Positions 34,401-47,279 of a DNA stretch of 64,000 bases are shown in pieces. The stretch spans positions 7,229,676 to 7,293,675 of the forward strand of contig CM049311.1 in assembly GCA_026874595.1 (NCBI GenBank), read 5' to 3'. How positions within the stretch are numbered: the first letter of the stretch is position 1; each line of letters starts with the position of its first letter. The notes under the pieces were generated by a model, which was given only the letters and a program-made list of their open reading frames with translations, searched no databases and was not told the origin of the DNA. Source of the DNA: Sipunculus nudus (lineage: Eukaryota > Annelida > Sipuncula > Golfingiida > Sipunculidae). The position numbers were made by a program, and so were the translations under genes.

Positions 34401-35995
34401 AAAATATTGGGAAACCTTATTAGACTGTATTTTTGGACCGAAAGGGGGACTTGTGTACCTGACTTCACCGGAAACGGATATCTAGTTGTCGATCAGTTAA
34501 GACATTCAGGCCTGCAGTTTGACTAAGTTCGTGCAAAATTTTGCCTCTCAGGCTTAGACCCGCACATAAGTTGACTCCCCTTTCTTGGATTAAATTTTTG
34601 GGAACAAATTTCTCGACGTATATGCGTTTTTTTACGGTAATGGATATGTCAGCTTGAAAAAAAGCATCGTAGCCAAAGTCTTTTAGTATGTGTAAACAGA
34701 TTTACCTACAGGCCAAGATTGAGTCTGTATCTATAAATAGCTTGGCAGACCAACAACTATTTCAGATTTGGCAACAGGCTAAGAGTTCACCTAGTGCAGC
34801 CAGGTACAGTTCAAGAGTTCACTCAGTGCAGCCAGGTGCAGGTCAAGAGTTCACTCAGTGCAGTAGCTATAGCTAGCAATTTGTTCTGGTTCACTCGGGG
34901 CAACTGCCTCTCTCACCTAAGCCTGGTTAGCCCAGTTCACCTGACTCAAGAGATGTTTGATGTATTGGCCTGATATTTTGACCTGTCCATGCATCTTATT
35001 TGGCTTAATGTTTCAAAGGACTAGTGTCGCCACCTACAATGACTTTTGCACAGTGTATGTTCCTGCTTGTTTCTCGAGAGGGATTTGATACATCAGCCTG
35101 GGTATATAGGGTAAATCTATATTCTGTGAGCCACTGGCCAAAATCATGATTTCAAGCACCCAGCAGTCAGACTTTGCAATAATGTTAACTGTTGGAATTT
35201 GAACTTTGTTACATGACATCCAGGACATCCATGGATGTCCTTGACAAGTCTCCTTTGAATCCTGAAATTAGCCACTGTGACCTATATTCTGTGAGCTAAA
35301 GGGGAAAAAAGGGGGGGGGGGGGGAAACATGATTTATCACTGCATGATCAAGTCAGATTGGCACTAATCAATACATCTGGACCAAGAACCCTAAAATTCA
35401 AGAGGTTGTGGGCAAATCTTCTTCCACACCTGAGATTAGGTCATGATGACCCATATTCTGTGAGCTATGAGTGGAAACTTAATTTTGAGCACCCAGAAAG
35501 TCATTCAGGGCACAAATCAAAGCTGTTGGATCTGTAAATGTCCTTCTTGATATAGAGGGAACTCATTGTACAGTCTCCTTGGACATCTGAAATAAGGTCA
35601 CAGTGACCTATATTCTGTAAGAAAATTTTAAGCAGATGTTTTGCACAGTTTGTTACAGTTGCATATGAAAATTTTTAATTTGATTAAAATCTACCGAGGT
35701 CCTCGTAAAATTTCAATCAGAAACCTGAAATAAGGTCACTGTGGCTCTATTCTGTGAGCAGTATGAAAGAACATGATTTTAGTACCCTATTAGTCAGATG
35801 GGCACAATTCATATCATATCATTTTCTAAGGCATATGGCCAATAAGCATTATTTTGTGCACTCTGAAAGTCAATCTATCCATTGTTGAAGGTTACTTAAC
35901 AAATATTTTTCACCAGATCATATTTTATTATTAAAACATGCATCACCAGTTTGTCAAATTCAGCTGAGCGTATTGTCCCTAGTGCCATTTGTTAG
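31454..35995 (+). repeat. Unit C spacer repeat with TA-flanked element inside
   Basis: Same layout as the unit A spacer. It lacks about 200 bp near 35820 (a deletion joining 'cacaattcatatcat' to 'tttctaaggcatatgg'), as does unit D. AGGTCAnnnTGACCT palindromes are at 31619-31633 and 35595-35609. A G run sits at about 35310. Confidence 0.7.
32928..34637. mobile_element. TA-flanked inverted-repeat element, unit C copy
   Basis: CCGTAAAAAATCACATAGAA to TTTTTTTACGG, with TA on both sides. It lacks a short internal stretch of the left end (the 'atctcgcatataagtcga' block) that the B and E copies keep; D lacks it too. Confidence 0.8.
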
Positions 35996-36647
35996 TACTT
36001 TGTACATGTACATGTCAGACATGAACTTGAAAGGTAATCAAGAACTATATTCAACTAATAGTCCTGGAAACATGTTGTCGAGGAAGCATTATACCTCTAG
36101 TGTATATCCCATTGCACAGGTGCGCATTAGGCCTGAAGGCCTTGTTTACGTTTAAAAAAGTAATGTAGAGTCTGCCTTAAGCTGTTATGCTTGTAGTTGT
36201 ACAGATGATTTAACTTGGTAGATTTACGTTATATGCAAGTGACAGCATGATGACTGTGGACATAATAGTTTAAAGGACTTTATGTTAGAATCCCAACTTT
36301 ATCAGGTCTGCCAAAACCCTTTGGTACATTTCAACTCGGCTATGGACTAGGAGAAATGATAATTAAGAAATAGTATTGGGAATATTATACATATTTTGCT
36401 CTGGAAGAACCAAGCAGTAGTGAATGGTGCATTCACTTAAAGGATCAAAAAACATTTTCTGATAAAGCTTGTTGTTTCTAGACCACATACTGACAGACTA
36501 TCCTGAAATTTGATTTAACTATAGATACACAACAACTTTTAAAACATACAAAAAACAAAAGACTAGGCATTCACATGACTTATATGGTTTATTTACATAT
36601 CATACAAAATAAATAGCAGGCATCATTATAGTACATGATGTGATCAG

Positions 36648-36653
36648 TTTATT
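36648..36653 (-). terminator. Poly(A) signal, gene D
   Basis: AATAAA on the minus strand in the conserved 3' block, about 300 bp past the stop. Confidence 0.55.
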
Positions 36654-36950
36654 TAACAGTGCGTAATAAATATCCACCATATATACAATAGAGGTATGAG
36701 AGTGTTTATGAATACTACATACAATGAAGTCTCTTTGTGAATTGAAAAACTATGTCAATATGAAAAAGGGATGAGTATAGTTTCATGCATGAAATGACTT
36801 GTGTGGTTTTGCTTGGTACAAAGTAGTAAAGAAGACTTGTTTACTCATGGCATTGGTGCATCTTGTAACAAGTGTTATAAATAGTCCATATACTGATATC
36901 TTATGGCACTCTGGAATATGGTTTATACATCACACGTCTCTATAATCTGA

Positions 36951-38210
36951 TCAGTGTATTCTGGCTCTCTTGCTGGGCTGCAAGTTCTGTTGGATGAGGG
37001 AGGAGATCTCATGTACAATGACACCAGGAGCTGCCCCGCTGTTACTCGCTGTCAGGTTGTGACACAGACTGACCAGTTGCTCCTCCAGCTTCCTCTTCTG
37101 TCTCTTGGGGCCAGTGTTGAAGCTGCGGTTACGTCTGTTGTTGAACCACGAGTTGACCTGGTTGATGGTGATGCCTCCTCGCTGTGCCATGTTTTCCTTC
37201 TCCTCCTGACTGGGGTAGGGGTTGGCTATGTTCTTGATGTACCAGCTGTCCATGATGTGTACTGCCTCCTTGCTCAAGAACTTAGGCTTGCACCGTGACC
37301 TGGTCTTGTTAGTTGCTATTTTGGCTCTGCTGTTAACAGTCTGTAAGTTTGGTACTGACATCTCTGGCTGTCTGCTTGGTGCTGGTTTCTCAGTCTCTGG
37401 CTCAGTATCTATGGCTTGTCTTCCAACCACTGGCTGTATGGGTCTGGTTGGTTTCTCTGGAGTTTGGTTGATGATAGCAGTTGGTGATAATGGTAGCAGG
37501 ATGTCCTCCTCACTGAAGGATAAATGTGACAGAGGCAGCAGATCTTCCTTGCTGATGCCAGACAGTGACAGTGCTGAAGCGATAGTGTTTTCCCGGCTTC
37601 TGTTGACACAGTCAGGGGTGCTTGAACTGTTAACATCATTTGTTGTATTGGAACCTGCAGAGCATGTTGATTCTGAGACACTGCTGCCCTCTACTGACAG
37701 GGATGATGCAGAATGTATCCCAGAATCCCTGCTGGATGAGGGTGTGCTGCTGGAACTCTGTTTGCTGCAGGACAGATCTTGAGTGAACCTTGACCCCTGA
37801 CCCCTGGTGAGCTGTGAGGGCCACTTGGGTGTAGAGTGTATGGGTGTGTGGTACATCATCTGGGGACTGCTGGGTACACTGGCTCCTGGGTACAGGTACT
37901 GCTGGCTGGGGTAGCTCCACTTGTACATGTAGCTGCTGACTGCAGGTGAGTAGCCTGATGCTGGATGAAGCCCTGGCTGTGCAGGTGTGGTGCTGTATCT
38001 GTACATGTCCATGTGGTGCAGTCCTGTGGTGACACCTCCATACTGTGGTGAATGGTATCCTGGGTACCCATAGTGAGGATAGTGCTGGGTACCAGGGACT
38101 GGTGCTGCCCTCTGTGGATAACTTAGGTACTGGTGTCCCACAGATAACCCCTGTGAACTGGTCTGTGATGTTTGTCCCACAACTTGAGATGTGGCCTGAA
38201 GTAAATCCAT
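36951..38210 (-). CDS. Divergent TALE homeobox transcription factor, copy D (419 aa)
   Basis: Intact single-exon ORF with complete N-terminal, Ser-rich and homeodomain regions. The homeodomain, at about 303-362, has the ANPYP loop and NSWFNNRRNR. It is one residue shorter than B, E and F because Pro is missing in the YMYKWSYP segment, as in C. Distinctive residues are ENMAQRGG in helix 2 and SHLSFSEED in the acidic region. It is the closest full-length relative of the homeodomain-less copy C and shows what C has lost. Confidence 0.85.
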   Translation of the reverse strand: MDLLQATSQVVGQTSQTSSQGLSVGHQYLSYPQRAAPVPGTQHYPHYGYPGYHSPQYGGVTTGLHHMDMYRYSTTPAQPGLHPASGYSPAVSSYMYKWSYPSQQYLYPGASVPSSPQMMYHTPIHSTPKWPSQLTRGQGSRFTQDLSCSKQSSSSTPSSSRDSGIHSASSLSVEGSSVSESTCSAGSNTTNDVNSSSTPDCVNRSRENTIASALSLSGISKEDLLPLSHLSFSEEDILLPLSPTAIINQTPEKPTRPIQPVVGRQAIDTEPETEKPAPSRQPEMSVPNLQTVNSRAKIATNKTRSRCKPKFLSKEAVHIMDSWYIKNIANPYPSQEEKENMAQRGGITINQVNSWFNNRRNRSFNTGPKRQKRKLEEQLVSLCHNLTASNSGAAPGVIVHEISSLIQQNLQPSKRARIH

Positions 38211-38296
38211 GATGAAGTGATGATTACTAACAACAAGAGCAGTGTTACTTGATGGTTACTCAGTCACTGTTAGATGTACTCATAAGATAAGCTCAG

Positions 38297-38304
38297 TATT
38301 TATA
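38297..38304 (-). promoter_or_regulatory. TATA box and upstream block, gene D
   Basis: TATAAATA 87 bp from the ATG. The upstream TGACA cluster is preserved, and the proximal sequence matches unit C. Confidence 0.75.
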
Positions 38305-40141
38305 CTCCATTACACAAACTGACAGGTTTGACACCTGAGTTTTTGTCAACACCTTACAAGTGACACTAACAAAGACATCACCATTCACAAGTTTGTCATA
38401 CTCAACTCTGGGTCCTGGGTTGAGTAAAGTTTGTGTTTGTTTATTACTGGGATAAGTTTGTTTGCAAGTAGTGTGGGTTCTTAATGAGTTTGTTTGTGAG
38501 TAGTGTATGGGCCTGATAAAGAGTTTGTTTGGGTCTGATTGGCTGAGACTGACACTATGTGGTGAGTAGCTGTACCAAGCCAACTGGAACAGGTTAGCAG
38601 GTAATGAACTGCTTGCCTGAGCAGCTGGTGCCAATTAGCTGGTTTTCTTGTGCCCAAGTATGGTTATTGTCTGACACAGGTTGGAGTTCATATGAGGTTG
38701 AAAATGTTACATTTTGCATTTTCATTTAAACACAGAGCTTAAGGGAAAACTGCTTTAAAAAAAAGCAGAACTGGAGATGTTTGAATTTCCAATTTTCAGG
38801 ACTAAGAAGGCTTGGGTATGATTTTGCTATCATTTTCAATTGTAGTTATAATCAAAATATACCAGTTCCTTATATTCTTTAGATCATTTTTAGCTCACCT
38901 GACTGGAAGTGATATGAGCTAAAGCCATTTCTCTTTGTCTGTCATCTGTCCCTCCATCCATCCAGTCATTCAATTATAGGGCACAAATCAAAACTGTTGG
39001 ACCTTAATTTACATGGAGGTCCATAAAAAATCTCCCTGGACACCTGAGATTAGGTCACTGTGACCTATATTCTCAGAGTTAGAGGCCCTGTTATTGGGCC
39101 TCACAATAATTCTAAATTTGGCACAAAGCTCCAGTTTCTGAATAACTAATGCATTGATGGCTATGATTTTTTTCCATGCATGTTGATCATGGAGTGATTC
39201 TTTATTTCCTGAAGACTGGTGGCGCCACCTGTATTTTTATATAATTTTAACACATTTTTTTCTATTTTGAGACTTTCAAATGAAGCAGTAAGGCAGTTAA
39301 ATGGGCACAAACCATAGCAATCAGACCTAAAAATTTCTAATTGTTTATCCAGGAAGGTCTTTAGGAAATCTCCTCAGAAACCTCTAATATGGTCATGGTG
39401 ACCTACATTTTGCAAAGTACGGGCCAAAAACATGATTTTGAGCACCCTGTAAGTCACTTGGGCACCAACTGTATCCGGTTGCCCTAGAATCTTCTAACGT
39501 AACACCCAGGGAAGTCTTGTGCAAATCTCAATGGACACCTAAAATTAATTAGGTCATGTTAACCCTATTCTGCAAGGAACATGATAAAAACATAATTTTT
39601 AGCACCAAGGCCAATGCATAATGTTGGGCACATGACTCGTATATGAATTTGAGGTATTGATGGAGCCACCTGCATCAACTGTTTCTGTACAAGTGTCATT
39701 GTTCATCAGTACATTAACCCATAATTTCTCAGTAATAGCAGGAGCTAGCATCCCCAAATTTTATGCTAAATTTTTCACATATCAAATGTTGTGGGATTAA
39801 GTGTTTTGTGGTGCCCCCTGCATTAACTTACATTTTTTAGGAAAAAGCTTAAAAAACCTGTGAACATTTTCTTCTTAGAAGTTTATCAGCCAGATTGTTC
39901 AATATTTCACAGAAAGAGTCCCAGATTTAAAGCTCTCTCAAGTTTGTTCAAATGGTTTGGGTTTGATGAATTTTAGCCGATTCACAGGAATTTGAACTTG
40001 GTAATTTTGCCAAGTAAGCATACTGACATAACAATCTCAGAATTGACAAGAGCTAGCATCACCAAGTTTTGTGCAAATGTTGGTCATATGATTCATATAT
40101 GAAATTTGCAGTTTTTGTGCGGCCACCTACATCCACCTGTT

Positions 40142-43050
40142 TTTTAGCTCAGCTGACTGAAAGTCATCTGAGCTATAGCGATCACTCTTTGTCCGTCGTC
40201 TGTCTGTCCGTCTGTCCGTCCGTTAACCAGGCACAAATCGTAACCGCTGGACCTAGAACCTTGTAACTTGGCATTCTGAGAGGTCCATGAAAATCTCCTT
40301 GGAAACCAGAAATTAGGTCTCTGTTACCCATATCCTTCGAGCTATGGGGCCCCAAAGTACCCCCCAGTAAAGTCAAAAATTTCATACAAAAACATCAATA
40401 TCTCATTAACTACATCACTGATGGTCATGATTTTTGCATACATATTGATCATGAGATGTTCCATCATTTCCTGCAGACTGGTGGCGCCACCTGTATTTTT
40501 CGATTTTTTACGAATTTTTTTCTCTATTTTTGAGACCTTTAAAAATGTGAACATCTGTTAACAAGGCACAAATTGTAAAGACTGGACCTAGAATCTTCAT
40601 TCTTGAGACATTGAGAGGTCAATGAAAAAATGTCCATGGAAACCAGAAATTAGGTCTCTGTTACCCATATCCTTCGAGCTATGGGGCCCCGAAGTTCCCC
40701 CCAGAATAGTGAAAAATTTTATACAAAAACTTCAATATCTCATTAACTACACCACTGATGGTCATGATTTTTGGCATACTTATTAATCATGAGATGTTTC
40801 ATCAGTTTCTGCAGACTGGTGGCGCCGACTGTATTTTTCGATTTTTTACGAATTTTTTTCTCTATTTTTGGGACCTTTAAAAATGTGGACATCTGTTAAC
40901 AGGGCACAAATATTAACCACTGGACCTGGAATCTTCATTCTTGATATTCTGAAAGACCTATGAAAAGTCTCAATGGAAACCAGAAATTATGTCTCTGTTA
41001 CCCATATCCTTTGAGCTATGGGGCTCTGAAATACCCCCCAGAATAATGAAAATTTGATACAAAAACTCAAATATCTGAACAACTAATGTATTGATCACCA
41101 TGATTCTTTGCATGGATATTGATCATGGGGTATTTCATCGGTTTCTGCAGACTGGTGGCGCCACCTGTATTTTAACAATTTTCTTTCTCTATTTTTGATA
41201 CCTTAAAAGATGCAGTCATCTGATAACAGGGCACAAATCATAACACTGGACCTAGAATCTTCTTTCTTGACATGCAGAGAGGCCAATGAAAAGTCTTCTT
41301 GGAAACTGAAAATTAGGTCTCTGTTACCCAAAACCTTAGAGCCATGGGGCTCTGAAGTATCCCCCAGAATAATGCAAAATTTGATACAAAAGATCAAGTA
41401 TCTGAATAACCACTGCATTGATCACCAAGATTCTCTGCATGAATATTAATCATGGGATGTTCCATCACTTCCTGCAGACTGGTGGCGCCACCTGTATTTT
41501 TTTTCATTTTTTTTGCAAATTTTTTTCTCTTTTTTTTCAAACCTCAATGAAACTGTCATCTGTTAACATGGCACAAATCATAACCATTGGACCTGGAATC
41601 TTCAAACTTAATATCCAGGGAGGTCCATGAAAAATCTCCTTGAAAACCTGAAATTAGGTCTCTGTTACCCATATCCTTGGAGCTATGGGGCTCCAAAGTA
41701 CCCCCCCAGAATAATGCAAAATTTGATACAAAAGCTCAAGTATCTGAATAACCACTGCATTGATCACCATGATTATTTGCATGAATATTGATCATGGGAT
41801 GTTCCATCATTTCCTGCAGACTGGTGGTGCCACCTGTATTTTTCGAATTTTTACAAATTTTTTTCTCTTTTTTTTCAGACCTCAATGAAACTGTCATCTG
41901 TTAACAGGGCACAAATCGTAACCACTGGACCTGGAATCTTCAAACTTAATATCCAGGGAGGTCCATGAAAAATCTCCTTGAAAACCTGAAATTAGGTCTC
42001 TGTTACCCATATCCTTGGAGCTATGGGGCTCCGAAGTACCCCCCAGAATAATGCAAAATTTGATACAAAAGCTCGTCTCTGAATAACTACTGCATTGATC
42101 ACCATGATTCTTTGCATGAATATTGATCATGGGATGTTCCATCAGTTCCTGCAAACTTGTGGCGCCATATGTATTTTTTTTTCAATTTTTACGAATTTTT
42201 TTCTTTATTTTTGAGACCTTCAAAGAAGTTGTCATTTGTTAACAGGGCACAAATCGTAACCGCAGGACCTAGATTCTTCTTACTTGACATCAAGGGAGGT
42301 TCATGAAAAGTCTCTGTGAAAACCTGAAATTAGGTCTCTGTTACCCATATCCTTCGTAGTAAGTACCCCTCAGGATAATTAAAAATTTGATACAAATTTA
42401 AACTCCAGTATCTGAATAACCAATGCATTGATCTCCATGACTCTTTTCAGGCATATTGATCATGGAGTGTTCCATCAGTTCCTGCAAACTGGTGGCGCCA
42501 CCTGTATTTTTTTCAATTTTTAAAGCATTTTTTCTCTATTTATGAGACCTTCAAATGAAGTGGTCATCTGTTAACATGCCACAAACTGTAACTGCTGTAC
42601 CTAGAATCTTCTTACTTGACATCCAGGGAGACTAATGAAAAATCTCCTTGGAAACCTGAAATTAGGTTTCTGTTACCCATATTCTCCGAGCTATAGGGCT
42701 CATAAATACCCCCAAGAATAATTAAAAATTTGATACAAACAAAAGCTCCAGTATCTGAATAGCTGATGCCTTGATAGCCATGATTCTTTGGATATATATT
42801 GATCATGCAGTGTTTCATCAGTTCCTGCAGACTGGTGGCACTACCTGTATTTTTTCCAAATTTTTACACATTTTTTTTTCTGTTAATGAGACCTTCAAAT
42901 GAAGTTGTCATCTGTCCAAAAGCCCACTGAAACCCATTTCTAAGGACTTTTCACAAAATTCATGATTTGTTTGCACTCTGGCAGTCATTTTGCTCATTGT
43001 TCAACATTCTTTGACTTCAGCTGAGCGTCATGGCCCATGGGCCACTTGTT
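40142..43050 (+). mobile_element. 2.9-kb modular repeat element, clean insertion in unit D
   Basis: Opens TTTTAGCTCAGCTGACTG, has a GTCCGTCGTCTGTCTGTCCG tract, and closes CAGCTGAGCGTCATGGCCCA followed by TGGGCCACTTGTT. Inside are eight modules marked by 'gCACAAATCgTAACC..TGGACC' at about 40231, 40564, 40902, 41230, 41570, 41908, 42246 and 42579, each about 335 bp, containing GGTGGCGCCACCTGTATTTT. Units B, C and E show the uninterrupted site (CCTGTTTTTTAAGGACAAAA). No long ORF or RT was found, and I cannot place its transposition mechanism. Confidence 0.75.
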
Positions 43051-43266
43051 AAGGACAAAAACCTCGTAATTTTAGTAAGCCTATTTCAAACTGAGGACTG
43101 CTAATGTCTTCTTCTGCAAAACTGTTGTTTCAACTTTGCACAAAAATGATTCTTAAGAGGCCTTTGTTCAAGATTACTTAAATGATTGTTGGAAGAATTA
43201 TTGGACTTTTAACAATGAAAGTACTACATCTTTTATTATTCTAAACGTTTTGATAAAAAATAACTA

Positions 43267-44974
43267 CCGTAAAAAATCGCATAGAAGTCGAGTATAAATT
43301 TTCAGGGTAAATATGAGGTAAAAATTTTTTCAAGCCATTCTGGAGGTCAAAACAGGTCTGAAACAGCATACATGACCATCTCGAGTGGTGTGACAGGCCA
43401 CTGGGGAAAGGTGAATTGTATGACTGGCCACTCGTTTTTGACATTCATACCACTCCATTTTTTTTTAAACTGTAAAAATGTCATTTGTTTTGTTGTGTTA
43501 TCTATTTAAAAGTTACTGGGCATCAGAAAGACTCTAAGATTAATAAATATAACAGGTCCATACTTTTAGTATTTTGCAGAAATGAAGATCGTCTGACACC
43601 CAGAAACGGCAGGTGCGCGATAATAGAACAGCCAAGGATTTCTCACCATTCCGTCATTTCTCATTTATTTTAAACATCTAATGATTGTTTGTGTCAGATA
43701 TCAATAAAAACATGACTATTTAAGCGTGTTACTAAAACAGGATTGTCGCGGACTTCTCTACATTTTATATAATATAAATTGAAAAGAACGCGGGAAGTTG
43801 GGACCAACAACCATATCCGGGGATCAAGGGCAGGAATTTTATTATCAGAGATTTTGATTATACATTCTGAGAAAACACAAGGCCGTAAACCACAGTTTCA
43901 TTCAAGTTTGAATTAATTCCGGTCTTCCTTGCCTTCACAGACGGACGCACTAATGAACAATTACATGCAATATAACTGCACATATGCAGCGTAGGATCCA
44001 GCATAGGGAACCGCAGAGTGAGAGCATGGAAGCCAGGGCAACACGTGGACAACACGTCAGTCGTTCTTTGAACAAACTCCGTTTTCCTATCTTTTTGATG
44101 AAAGTTTTCGTGAATGAATCATATATTTCACAATTTTGACTAAGTCTTGCAGGTTTTGTGTTTGTTTGTTCATGGCGAGATCGATGACATGTTGAACTTC
44201 GGTCTATTTTTTTCCCTGAGCTTTGCTCAGGGCCGCAGTCATTCACTACGATTTGGGGTGATTTTTAAGTAGGAACTTCCGAACAGAGTGATAATTTCCC
44301 CTGCGTGTAAGTACACAGGTGAACAGCGTGACCTAGTTTTGGGCTTCTTGGGACAGGCAGCCATTCCCGTACCGAGTGAGCGCTAATCGATGCTGTAATC
44401 AGCCATTTGTCACTTGTCTGTAGTTCAGATACCATGGCCCAAAGGCTTTTATGGTTTACATGTTGGCAAACTTACACAAGCACCAAATGTTTTTGTGAGG
44501 AAATACTGTAACATAATTGGATGTCAAATACTTAGGGGCCGATGCCATGGATAAAATCCCAACTGATTACACAATACCTTTGCCTCTTCCACTCCTACTT
44601 AATCGCCCGTGAATGAAGATCATTATAGCTAGACACGGGTCATTTCCTGGTTGTCATCAACCATGTAAATTGCAAACATTTTAATATACTGCATTTTCCA
44701 AATGAAAGAGCCGCGTAAATGGTCAAAATTTGAAAATAAAATATTCGGAAACCTTATTAGACTGTATTTTTGGACCGAAAGGGGGACTTGTGTACCTGAC
44801 TTCACCGGAAACGGATATCTAGTTGTCGATCAGTTAAGACATTCAGGCCTGCAGTTTGACTAAGTTCGTGCAAAATTTTGCCTCTCAGGCTTAGACCCGC
44901 ACATAAGTTGACTTCCCTTTCTTGGATTAAATTTTTGGGAACAAATTTCTCGACGTATATGCGTTTTTTTACGG
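43267..44974. mobile_element. TA-flanked inverted-repeat element, unit D copy
   Basis: Same ends and TA flanks as the copy in unit C, with the same internal loss near the left end. Confidence 0.8.
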
Positions 44975-46976
44975 TAATGGATATGTCAGCTTGAAAAAAA
45001 GCATCGTAGCCAAAGTCTTTTAGTATGTGTAAACAGATTTACCTACAGGCCAAGATTGAGTCTGTATCTATAAATAGCTTGGCAGACCGCCAACTATTTC
45101 AGATTTGGCAACAGGCCAAGAGTTCACTCAGTGCAGCGAGGTACAGTTCAAGAGTTCACTCAGTGCAGCCAGGTGCAGGTCAAGAGTTCACTCAGTGCAG
45201 TAGCTATAGCTAGCAATTCGTTCTGGTTCACTCGGGGCAACTGCCTCTCTCACCTAAGCCTGGTTAGCCCAGTTCACCTGACTCAAGAGATGTTTGATGT
45301 ATTGGCCTGATATTTTGACCTGTCCATGCATCTTATTTGGCTTAATGTTTCAAAAGACTAGTGTCGCCACCTACAATGACTTTTGCACAGTGTATGTTCC
45401 TGCTTGTTTCTCGAGAGGGATTTGAAACATCAGCCTGGGTATATAGGGTAAATCTATATTCTGTGAGCCACTGGCCAAAATCATGATTTCAAGCACCCAG
45501 CAGTCAGACTTTGCACAAATGTTAACTGTTGGACTTTGAACTTTGTTACATGACATCCATGACATCCATGAATGTCCTTGACAAGTCTCCTTTGAATCCT
45601 GAAATTAGCCACTGTGACCTATATTCTGTGAGCTAAAGGGGGAAAAATGATTTTATCACTGCATGATCAAGTCAGATTGGCACTAATCAATACATCTGGA
45701 CCTAGAACCCTAAAATTCAAGAGGTTGTGGGCAAATCTTCTTCCACACCTGAGATTAGGTCATGATGACCCATATTCTGTGAGCTATGAGTGGAAACTTA
45801 ATTTTGAGCACCCAGAAAGTCATTCAGGTCACAAATCAAAGCTGTTGGATCTGGAAATGTCTTTCTTGATATAGAGGGAACTCATTGTACAGTCTCCTTG
45901 GACATCTGAAATAAGGTCACAGTGACCTATATTCTGTAAGAAAATTTTAAGCAGATTTTTTGCACAGTTTGTTTCAGTTGCATATGAAATTTTTAATTTG
46001 ATTAAAATCTACCGAGGTCCTCGTAAAATTTCAATTGGAAACCTGAAATAAGGTCACTGTGGCTCTATTCTGTGAGCAGTATGAAAGAACATGATTTTAG
46101 TACCCTATTAGTCAGATGGGCACAAATCATATCATATCATTTTCTAAGGCATATGGCCAATAAGCATTATTTTGTGCACTCTGAAAGTCCATCTATCCAT
46201 TGTTGAAGGTTACTTAACAAAAATTTTTTTTCACCAGATCATATTTTATTATTAAAACATGCATCACCAGTTTGTCAAATTCAGCTGAGCGTATTGTCCC
46301 TAGTGCCATTTGTTAGTACTTTGTACATGTACATGTCAGACATGAACTTGAAAGGTAATCAGGAACTATATTCAACTAATAGTCCTGGAAACATGTTGTC
46401 GAGGAAGCATTATACCTCTAGTGTATATCCCATTGCACACGCATTAGGCCTGTAGGCCTTGTTTACGTTTAAAAAGTTAATGTAGAGTCTGCCTCAAGCT
46501 GTTATGCTTGTAGTTGTACAGATGATTTAACTTGGTAGATATACGTTATATGCAAGTGACAGCATGATGACTGTGGGCATAATAGTTTCAAAGTTTAAAG
46601 GACTTTATGTTAATTAGAATCCCAACTTTATAAGGTCTGCCAAAACCCTCTGGTACATTTCAACTTGGCTATGGACTAGGAGAAATGAGAATTAAGAAAT
46701 AGAATTGGGAAAATTATACATATTTTGCTCTGGAAGAACCAAGCAGCAGTGAATGGTGCATTCACTTATAGGATCAAAAAACATTTTATGATAAAGCTTG
46801 TTGTTTCCAGACCACATACTGACAGACGATCCTGAAATTTGATTTAACTATTGATACACAACAACTTTTAAAACATACAAAACACAAAAGACTAGGCATT
46901 CACATGATTTATATGGTTTATATACATATCATACAAAATAAATAGCAGGCATCATTATAGTACATGATGTGATCAG

Positions 46977-46982
46977 TTTATT
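46977..46982 (-). terminator. Poly(A) signal, gene E
   Basis: AATAAA on the minus strand in the conserved 3' block, about 300 bp past the stop. Confidence 0.55.
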
Positions 46983-47279
46983 TAACAGTGCGTAATAAAT
47001 ATCCACCATATATACAATAGAGGTATGAGAGTGTTTATGAATAGTACATACAATGAAGTCTCTTTGTGAATTGAAATACTATGTCAATATGAAAAAGGGA
47101 TGAGTATAGTTTCATGCATGAAATGACTTGCGTGGTTTTGCTTGGTACAAAGTAGTAAAGAAGACGTGTTTACTCATGGCATTGGTGCATCTTGTAACAA
47201 GTGTTATAAATAGTCCATATACTGATATCTTATGGCACTCTGGAATATGGTTTATACATCACCCGTCTCTATAATCTGA

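Larger units (their letters stand above)
38888..46315 (+). repeat. Unit D spacer repeat with two insertions
   Basis: Spacer homologous to the others, split by the modular element (about 40142-43050) and the TA-flanked element (43267-44974). It shares the ~200-bp deletion of unit C (near 46130). AGGTCAnnnTGACCT palindromes are at 39052-39066 and 45914-45928. Confidence 0.7.
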
